The translations under genes and the position numbers were made by a program. Shown here one piece after another: positions 57,374 to 63,073 of a DNA stretch of 63,073 nt. Origin of the DNA: Alteribacillus sp. YIM 98480 (GTDB lineage: Bacteria > Bacillota > Bacilli > Bacillales > Marinococcaceae); assembly GCF_009765375.1 (NCBI RefSeq), contig NZ_VTOK01000010.1:127346-190418 (forward strand), in the 5' to 3' direction. Within the stretch, counting starts at the first letter, position 1. The number at the start of each line of letters is the position of its first letter. The notes below the pieces were generated by a model. The model worked only from the letters and a program-made list of their open reading frames with translations, was not told the origin of the DNA and did no database searches.

Positions 57374-57617
57374 TCAATAATTTCTCTTGTTTCCCTTTTT
57401 TACATATTCCCAGTCTTTCTCTATATTTTTTCTTACTCTTTGAAGAAGATTGAAGATGGTTTCTGCATCTCTTTCGGAAAATCCCGCTAATGCGACACTA
57501 TTCGAATGATCATTTTCTCTTATTATAAAAGGATAAACACTTTTCCCTTTGTCTGTTGGAAAGAGGTTTTTAATTTTTTTGTTATGTGTATCTTCTTTTT
57601 TTTCAATAAATTGGATT
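57374..57617 (-). pseudogene. MarR-family regulator, C-terminal remnant
   Basis: The minus strand reads FIEKKEDTHNKKIKNLFPT, the MarR wing, then DKGKSVYPFIIRENDHSN and ERDAETIFNLLQRVRKNIEK to a stop just before paiA. The N-terminal part is missing because an IS3-type element abuts at about 57620. The gene is dead by truncation. Confidence 0.7.
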
Positions 57618-57723
57618 TATGTCAAGAAATTGGACACTTAAAATGTGGAACTTTTGTCAAATACCTACCGCGCTTCGCTTGCTGCCCTCACTAGTAAAGA
57701 AACGGCATCCTGCCCTTTCATTA

Positions 57724-58341
57724 CTAGTGAGGTAACAGAACTTCAAATCTGTTCGTTTCGTTCATTCGTTGCGCGTACTTTTTTTCATAAGCTATAGGTG
57801 ATAAATATCCAATAGATGAATCAATTCGTTTGTAATTGTAAAAAGTCATAATATAGGCAAATATACTTCGCTTAGCTTCTTTTCTTGTGCGATACTTTTG
57901 ATGAAATATGAGTTCCTTCTTGATGACACTATGAAATGATTCAATGCAAACATTATCATAACAGTTCCCTTTTCTGCTCATGCTTGTCGTCATCTTATAG
58001 CTTCGTAGAATGGCTTGATATTCGTTGGCAGCGTATTGACTACCACGATCAGAGTGATGAATTAATCCTTCCTGTGGTTCCTGTTGATTAATAGCCCTTT
58101 GTAAAGCTGTAATCGTCAAATCCTTTGTCATTCGCTTGCTCATTTCCCAACCGATGATTCTTCTTGAAAATAAGTCCATGACAGTGGCTAAATACAACCA
58201 ACCTTCATTGGTCCACACATAAGTTATATCACTAACCCAAACGGCTCCTGGCTTGTTTACTTGGAATTCTTGATTCAATAGATTAGGAAACACTGGATAA
58301 GAGTGCTTGGAGTTTGTCGTTGCTTTGTACTTTTTCAGGAT
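57724..58341 (-). pseudogene. IS3-family transposase OrfB, N-terminally truncated
   Basis: About 205 residues of an rve-type integrase core. VWVSDITYVWTNEGWLYLA holds the first Asp, HSDRGSQYAA the second, and NCYDNVCIESFHSVIKKE the catalytic Glu; the tail is YNYKRIDSSIGYLSPIAYEK. The N-terminal helix-turn-helix and first third are missing, and a stop lies just upstream of KKYKATTNSKHSYP. It cannot be made as a functional enzyme. Confidence 0.85.
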
Positions 58342-58565
58342 GGTGTTTTAAAAATGTTGTTTAAAAAATTATTTTCTAAACTAATTCGCTAAAAATCAGT
58401 AACAATTAAGTCGTTTAAAACCTATAACCTATTGAACTAAAGCACCCAATATTTTTTCCTACACCGCTAATTAATGGTTATAATAAATAACATTTTCTTA
58501 TACTTATGTAGGAAAGGATCTTAACTTGACAATCTGTTTTTCAATGGATATAAGGAGTGATATAT

Positions 58566-58952
58566 GTGAAAAACATAGCAATTTTATTCATCTCATTCGT
58601 GTTTTTAATGGCAGGTTGTATGCAAGATAATCAAAATGATGAACGGACTGCACTGAAAGATGATGACAATAATCACCACGAAGAAGAATTAATAAAGAAG
58701 AATGAAAAACAAAATAGTGAGGAATTTAAAGGGATAGTGGAAGATAAAAGAAAGATTGGTGATTTTCATCAACTCTTAGTGCACCCAGGAAATTCAAATG
58801 GACCAACTCACTTCGCTGTAAATAAAAAAAGATTTGATCAAATAGAAATAGGAAAGAAAGTTATTGTTCGTTATGATCCAGAAGGAATAGTATATTACTC
58901 AGGTATACCACAACGAGAGGCCGATGAGGTTATAATATTATCAGATAAATAA
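58566..58952 (+). CDS. Small lipoprotein, DUF3221-like
   Basis: A 128-residue predicted lipoprotein: signal NIAILFISFVFLMAGC with lipobox Cys, a charged linker (DDDNNHHEEELIKK), then a beta-rich domain (FKGIVEDKRK, KVIVRYDPEGIVYYSG, ADEVIILSDK) like the YobA/DUF3221 group. GTG 58566 with AAGGAG is preferred over GTG 58557. It lies within the IS-flanked segment. Function unknown. Confidence 0.65.
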   Translation: MKNIAILFISFVFLMAGCMQDNQNDERTALKDDDNNHHEEELIKKNEKQNSEEFKGIVEDKRKIGDFHQLLVHPGNSNGPTHFAVNKKRFDQIEIGKKVIVRYDPEGIVYYSGIPQREADEVIILSDK

Positions 58953-59258
58953 ATTCATTTGAAAGAAAACTTTTACTAGATTCTGCTCTTTACCTTGGGA
59001 GATAAATTCTCTTAAGGCTTTTTTAATGTAAGAAATATAAATAAGTGGACCTCTATTTTGGCCTGAATTATAGATTTTAAAGTAACATTTATTGGACGGG
59101 AGTTCTTGCTAATATCACATTTCATGAACATAACCCTGAAGGGATAAAATATTTACGTTAATAGACAAGAAGGTTTTTAATAGTAGGGGTTTTTTACACT
59201 TATATTAAAAGGACATTACATGTTAGAATTAATATAATTTAAATATTAGGAGGTTTTT

Positions 59259-59335
59259 ATGAAAAAATTGTCATTTATGTTTTCATTTCTAACAGTATTT
59301 GTAATTTTGTTAGGGGGGGAGTCAGTCTATGCGAT
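59259..59335 (+). pseudogene. Signal-peptide fragment of a secreted protein
   Basis: AGGAGG precedes ATG 59259 and the frame reads KKLSFMFSFLTVFVILLGG then ESVYA, a clear signal peptide. At about 59330 the sequence turns into IS3 orfA DNA, so the mature protein is lost; the frame runs on to a stop at 59414 within the IS sequence. Confidence 0.6.
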
Positions 59336-59521
59336 GGGGTTAAGGTTCCCACTTCCTACAAAGGCTTCATCTTGTTCTTCCTTATATTTATCCACCCACT
59401 TATGCAAGGTTTGATGGACTAAATCTAGTTCTCGTGCTACTTCTGCAACCTTCCTACCATCTTCCACTATCATCTTTACTGCATACATTTTAAATTCTTT
59501 ATCATAACGTTTACTACTCAT
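59327..59521 (-). pseudogene. IS3-family transposase OrfA, C-terminally truncated
   Basis: From ATG 59521 (site AGGAG) it reads MSSKRYDKEFKMYAVKMIVE then VARELDLVHQTLHKWVDKYK, the OrfA helix-turn-helix. It stops after about 64 residues because other DNA joins at 59330, whereas OrfA is normally near 100. Confidence 0.8.
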
Positions 59522-59594
59522 GTTGGACACTCCTAGAAATGATTAGTTTCATTATAAAAATCTCTATTCTATGTGTCCAATTTTTAGACTAACA

Positions 59595-59912
59595 TCAAGA
59601 ATCTTCGGTGTGGTGACTTGAAAGTTGAATTTTGTTTTCATTATATGTTAGATTTTTGAATCTTGGATTTCCTTCAGTAGTTACTTGTACTATTTCTAAT
59701 TCAACTTCTTTCCCTTCATTAAATTTCTCAATGAATTGATCAAGTTTTTCTACATTGTGATAACCTTGGTTTGTTTGTACCACATCTCCATTTTCTATAT
59801 TACTTGAGGGGTCATAGGATGTATTATTAAACTCAGGTTCTTCTTCTGGTTGATTATTATCTACGCATCCTACTAGAAGTAGCAAAAATGGTAATAATAC
59901 AAGCTTCTTCAC
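59595..59912 (-). pseudogene. DUF4362-type lipoprotein, C-terminally truncated by IS
   Basis: GTG 59912 follows AGGGAG. The signal KKLVLLPFLLLLVGC has the lipobox Cys; the rest reads NGDVVQTNQGYHNVEKLDQF, VELEIVQVTTEGNPRFKNL and YNENKIQLSSHH, the DUF4362 pattern. The family normally continues further; here the frame stops at the IS3 end. Secreted and membrane-anchored, function unknown. Confidence 0.65.
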
Positions 59913-59968
59913 AGACAAACTCCCTATATCTCGTACATACTCTATTTTACTTATAATTTCACACCTAC

Positions 59969-60206
59969 TTATTTGAACCAATCGAGTGCGTAGCCATCAA
60001 ATGGATGATGTAAATTCCATGAAATGAAATTTATGAAAGCATCCACTGCTTGTTTTAAAAAAAGTTTTATGACCAAAAACGTAATCCACGGACTGAATAT
60101 AAGAAAAATACTTAAAACGATTAATTTGCGGTTTTTAAATACAATTGCTAACATTCCCAAAAAAAACCGCTAAGAAAAGTAATAATAACAGTGACAATTG
60201 CTCCAT
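59969..60206 (-). pseudogene. Small membrane protein split at an A8 run
   Basis: From ATG 60206 the frame reads MEQLSLLLLLFLAVFFG, and after one base shift at the run of eight A (plus strand, about 60159-60166) continues MLAIVFKNRKLIVLSIFL, ISWNLHHPFDGYALDWFK to 59969. It would be a small protein with two membrane helices. The shift is at a homopolymer and could be a sequencing error. Family unknown. Confidence 0.4.
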
Positions 60207-60269
60207 ATTCCACGAAACAAGGAATAAACGGTATAATAACTCTTGTTCACCATGGCATCGAAAGAGGTT

Positions 60270-60776
60270 TTATTTTAAGCTTGATTCTAATAGAGAAGTA
60301 GGAATACTTTCGAATACTAAAATTTCAGGATCTTGATAAGGTTTTTTATCTAGATAATCATCAAGATGCATTCTGCTCTCCCAATATCTTTGCATAAGTT
60401 CTTCCTTAGAAGGAAATCCTGGCTCAATAAACCCCCTGCCCTCTATTTCCTCCATGTATTCATTTTCAATGTAGGTGAATAAATCAGTTGTAATCTCTTG
60501 GTCAAATACATAGATTTGTTTTGTGAAAATTGGGAAACGTACATACTTTTTAAAATTATAAGGAGAGAACTTCACTTTAACAGCCTGTTCAAAATCTAGA
60601 TATTCATCGATATTTCCATTTTGTATACGATTAATTAAGTCTGGGAACAATCCTCCTCCGCCTCCACAACCCAAAAACATAGACGCTGTCTTAGAATGAA
60701 GTCCATTTTTCATTACTTTTCTAACTTTCTCAGCACTTTCATATTTGCCAAAGAAATGATACAGATACAACTTCAT
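60270..60776 (-). CDS. Hypothetical protein
   Basis: A 168-residue soluble protein with ATG start and no membrane segment. It has a glycine-rich stretch TASMFLGCGGGGGLFPDL, aromatic-rich strands (FPIFTKQIYVF) and a charged C-terminal half. No family recognised. It may form an operon with the small membrane gene downstream (63 bp). Confidence 0.6.
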   Translation of the reverse strand: MKLYLYHFFGKYESAEKVRKVMKNGLHSKTASMFLGCGGGGGLFPDLINRIQNGNIDEYLDFEQAVKVKFSPYNFKKYVRFPIFTKQIYVFDQEITTDLFTYIENEYMEEIEGRGFIEPGFPSKEELMQRYWESRMHLDDYLDKKPYQDPEILVFESIPTSLLESSLK

Positions 60777-61006
60777 CTCCCCTTTATGAATGCTCGCTTC
60801 ACCCTATCTTCTTCATATTACTGTATAGAGAAATGCCGATACGGAGTCTAAAAGCTTTTTAAATAAATTCGATTAACCACCCAGATTATTCTTAAATGAA
60901 GATAAACATGTTTATTTTGAACTGCGAATACGGCTGCCTCATAATATATCGCGCCCTATTACTTAATATCCTTTTATCTCATCACTCGATGAATGATAAG
61001 TCGATA

Positions 61007-61426
61007 CTATTTTGAACTTGTTATAGTTCCTGACCTTTTTCTTGAAAATATCTCCAGAAAAAACTGGACATGGAGGAATATGGTTGATGCTATTGCACCT
61101 AGTAAAGCACTAAACAATACTCCATTATGAGTTGAATACATTACATCGGGAAAAACAAACATGAGTACACTTCCAGCAACAACTCCAACTCCTGCATATA
61201 AAAGAAACCGGTTGAAGTATCTGTTACTGTTCGCTAATATCCTGTCTATGAGAAAAGAAGTTGGAATTCCTAGAATAAGATAAACAGGAAAAGAAAACAC
61301 TAGAGCGACCCCAAACATAACAGCCGAATTCGACTGAGGCTGAATCATAAAATGTGCTCCCCCAAGTATTGCTCCAAAAATAAAAGGGGACAAAAAAGCA
61401 GAAATCAATTTTGCAGTGAATGACAT
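61007..61426 (-). CDS. Four-helix membrane protein, hypothetical
   Basis: A 139-residue protein with about four membrane segments (IFGAILGGAHFMI, AVMFGVALVFSFPVYLILG, FLLYAGVGVVAGSVLMFVF, GVLFSALLGAIASTIFLHV) and a basic tail. ATG start. Function and family not recognised; monocistronic. Confidence 0.6.
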   Translation of the reverse strand: MSFTAKLISAFLSPFIFGAILGGAHFMIQPQSNSAVMFGVALVFSFPVYLILGIPTSFLIDRILANSNRYFNRFLLYAGVGVVAGSVLMFVFPDVMYSTHNGVLFSALLGAIASTIFLHVQFFLEIFSRKRSGTITSSK

Positions 61427-61584
61427 GAAATATCCCCCTAATAAACTGCCCTATTGCTTAGCAAACTGTCCTTAACACAGCAATGCGCCCGTTAACGAAA
61501 TAACATGATACAATGCTAGGCAGGATAAATGAGAACAAAGGTTATCTGTGCATTAAATGCCTCTATTACCTTTCTAAATTCTTT

Positions 61585-62172
61585 TTATTCCACTTCGATG
61601 TCTATACTCTCTGATAAAATCAGCTTTTTGTCTTCCTCTAATCGAAAATTAATCGTTGCTGTGATAGTATAGCTGCCTTTGGGTAATCCATCCTTATTAA
61701 AATAAGCCTGATGAAAGTCAGTCTCCTTTATTTCCCCCGATTTTTGAAAAGATTCTTTCTTCCATTTCCCCTGGGTCAGCACGGAACTGTTGGCAATGCT
61801 TGGAGCGACTGAGTTGATAGTAATATCATGATTTTTTTCTCTAACGTTAAAGGAAATCAATGAAAAGCCGCCATGTCCCACCTCTATTTCTTCCATTTCG
61901 CCAACATACTTTACCATTCCTTTAATATTTACCTTTTCGTGCGGAGAATAGGTGTGTTCCTCTGAGACCAGCCTTAATACAAAATCTCTATCCGTTACGT
62001 GCTTATCGATTTCATAATCTGTGTCTTGTGTAGCAACATTACTCCCTTTACTTTTCTCCCTGTCGTTTGGTTCATTAGGTATGCTCTCTAGCTTTTCTTC
62101 TTGTCGTGTCTCTGTTCCTATTACACACGCGGTAAACAACAAGAAAAGCATCCCAATAAGAATAAGAAACAA
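61585..62172 (-). CDS. Lipoprotein with Ig-like domain, hypothetical
   Basis: A 195-residue predicted lipoprotein: signal LILIGMLFLLFTAC with Cys, a polar linker, then a beta-sandwich-like domain (DFVLRLVSEEHTYSPHEKVN, IKGMVKYVGE, GSYTITATINF, ILSESIDIEVE). The pattern resembles extracellular BsuPI-type or Ig-like domains. TTG 62172 is the start, with AAGGGAAG upstream. Function unknown. Confidence 0.6.
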   Translation of the reverse strand: MFLILIGMLFLLFTACVIGTETRQEEKLESIPNEPNDREKSKGSNVATQDTDYEIDKHVTDRDFVLRLVSEEHTYSPHEKVNIKGMVKYVGEMEEIEVGHGGFSLISFNVREKNHDITINSVAPSIANSSVLTQGKWKKESFQKSGEIKETDFHQAYFNKDGLPKGSYTITATINFRLEEDKKLILSESIDIEVE

Positions 62173-62521
62173 AATAATATTCTTCCCTTGGATACTTATC
62201 CCCCCTTTTCCTAGGTTGAAAAATGAATCCCTTTCTTAGAAAAAGCCCATTTAGTAAAAAATTTTATAAAACCTACAAAGATTATAGGTGAAGGGTTTTT
62301 AACTTCTTAAAACTCTTCTCAATATGACGATATTTTCAAACCTCAGTTTCAATAAAACTAATATACTTGTGACCAATTGCACAGTTAATTTAGACCTCCT
62401 TCAATTTGCAATATTATTCCAGTGAATAGTCCTACCACAAAAATAGAACGCAATCTCTATTCCGGATTCGCGCCCTATAACGGAAGACTCGAATGCAAGA
62501 CAACAGTGTTAGTTGTGTCTT
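62173..62521. other. Intergenic, no recognised content
   Basis: AT-rich spacer between two lipoprotein-type genes on the minus strand. No gene, hairpin or repeat stands out. Confidence 0.4.
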
Positions 62522-62932
62522 TCAATTATTGATCACGTTTAAAGAAAAAGCATAACTCACTGTTCCTTGATCCCATTTAACAAGAATTTCATAAATAACT
62601 TTTCCATCTGATTTTGGAAGTACCATTTCATCATATGTACTTTTCACTTCGTTTTTTTCGGAATCCCATATCTTTACTTTATAATTCATTGGTGCTTTTT
62701 TAAAATTAAGCTTCACTTCTGTATTAGGATTCACATCGACCCCATGCTGCTTTTCAACTAATTCAGGGGGTGCTGCAGAATCAGCGTTCACTCCTGTAGA
62801 TGTCCCATCTCCGTTACTATAACTCCAACTAAAAGTTCCACGTACTGGTGTAAGGGTATCTTCACCAACAGTGATTGTTAAGTTAGGTGGGGTTTTAGAA
62901 GAAGCTTTGAATGAGCTGCTTTTGCTCTCTCT
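62522..62932 (-). pseudogene. Secreted/lipoprotein-type protein, N-terminally cut by IS
   Basis: About 136 codons remain open to the stop at 62522, reading PPNLTITVGEDTLTPVRGTF, SWSYSNGDG, the VNADSAAPPELVEKQHGVDV stretch and IYEILVKWDQGTVSYAFSL. This is typical of Bacillus surface lipoproteins with one beta-sandwich domain. The start and signal peptide are lost where an IS3-type end begins (TGGACC at 62938). Confidence 0.55.
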
Positions 62933-62937
62933 AAAGT

Positions 62938-63073
62938 GGACCCCTTTGTCAAGACACTTATTTAAAATAAATAAGGTGTGACTCCTTTTGAGATAGAGAG
63001 GCTATAACACTAAACTGGACAAATATTTAAAGGTGCATAGACTTGTATTCAGCCGGCGTTAAGTAATCTAGTG
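62938..63073 (-). mobile_element. IS3-type element, partial at window edge
   Basis: A TGGACCCCTTTGTCAAGACA end at 62938 is followed by 80 bases of non-coding DNA and a transposase tail on the minus strand. It has cut the lipoprotein gene beside it. The rest is outside the window. Confidence 0.6.
63027..63073 (-). CDS. IS3-family transposase OrfB, C-terminal end (partial)
   Basis: The last codons read LDYLTPAEYKSMHL and a stop, the common end of IS3-family OrfB proteins. It differs from the OrfB tail at 57724, so it is a second element type. Confidence 0.6.
   Translation of the reverse strand, partial: LDYLTPAEYKSMHL

Larger units (their letters stand above)
57621..59590 (-). mobile_element. 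IS3-type element with replaced interior
   Basis: The outer ends carry inverted repeats AAATTGGACAC (57627-57637) and GTGTCCAATTT (59573-59583). An orfA start lies inside the right end and an orfB C terminus inside the left end, both minus-strand as in one intact element. About 1 kb between 58342 and 59330 is unrelated: a lipoprotein gene and the start of a secreted-protein gene. Either the middle was replaced or two separate copies were truncated. Confidence 0.65.

Overview
The window reads as chromosomal DNA of a low-GC Gram-positive rod of the Bacillaceae. The evidence is AT-rich DNA with strong AGGAGG-type ribosome sites and frequent TTG/GTG starts, plus genes typical of Bacillus relatives (DUF2512, HelD-like helicase, paiAB, FbpB, YfcC carriers, AcoR-type sigma-54/SigL activator). 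The species cannot be fixed from the sequence. No rRNA, tRNA, prophage or CRISPR array was seen.

Left part (1-31.6 kb) is a mosaic of housekeeping and accessory genes: a GAF-PAS histidine kinase, an isoaspartyl-methyltransferase-like gene, a sigma-54-promoted permease/amidohydrolase pair, a YibQ-type deacetylase, a HelD-like helicase, a methyltransferase, UspA, a frameshifted SulP carrier, SelO and KatG. Then come a Crp-like regulator with a class V aminotransferase, and two YfcC-carrier/hydrolase pairs (one with an amidohydrolase, one with an M20 dipeptidase). An alcohol dehydrogenase relic and a frameshifted alkaline phosphatase follow. A family of structured repeats bounded by TAAGAAA/TTTCTTA (two copies exactly 156 bp) sits at 1-158, 7.1 kb, 19.7-20.2 kb and, decayed, 26.3 kb.

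The centre (31.7-54.3 kb) is one coherent catabolic regulon. A long minus-strand run encodes an M24 hydrolase homologue, cupin, lipoprotein solute-binding protein, SDR, zinc alcohol dehydrogenase, two more SDRs, TatA, TatC and an old-yellow-enzyme reductase. A VOC protein is divergent from it. Next come a sigma-54 activator (AcoR type) with a GntR/FCD regulator, then an operon for a thiamine-diphosphate 2-oxo-acid/acetoin-type dehydrogenase complex (E1a, E1b, E2, E3) plus aldehyde dehydrogenase. Divergent from that lie a cyclase-family hydrolase and the ATPase and permease of a ribose-type ABC importer. Textbook -24/-12 promoters (TGGCAY-N5-TTGCA) stand before all four outward-reading units, so the activator encoded between them probably controls the whole set. 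I infer uptake of a small polyol or cyclic alcohol, oxidation by the dehydrogenases, hydrolytic ring or C-C cleavage, and thiamine-dependent oxidation of the product. The binding lipoprotein has a Tat-like RK signal and the operon carries its own tatA-tatC, which suggests a dedicated export route.

The right part (54.4-63.1 kb) is an erosion zone: FbpB, a solo IS200/IS605 right end resembling a TnpB omega-RNA 3' scaffold with no tnpB, a decayed toxin-antitoxin pair, paiAB beside a marR gene cut by an IS3-type element, an IS3-type element whose middle is replaced by about 1 kb of other DNA, several small lipoprotein genes (two truncated), and another IS3-type element running off the edge.
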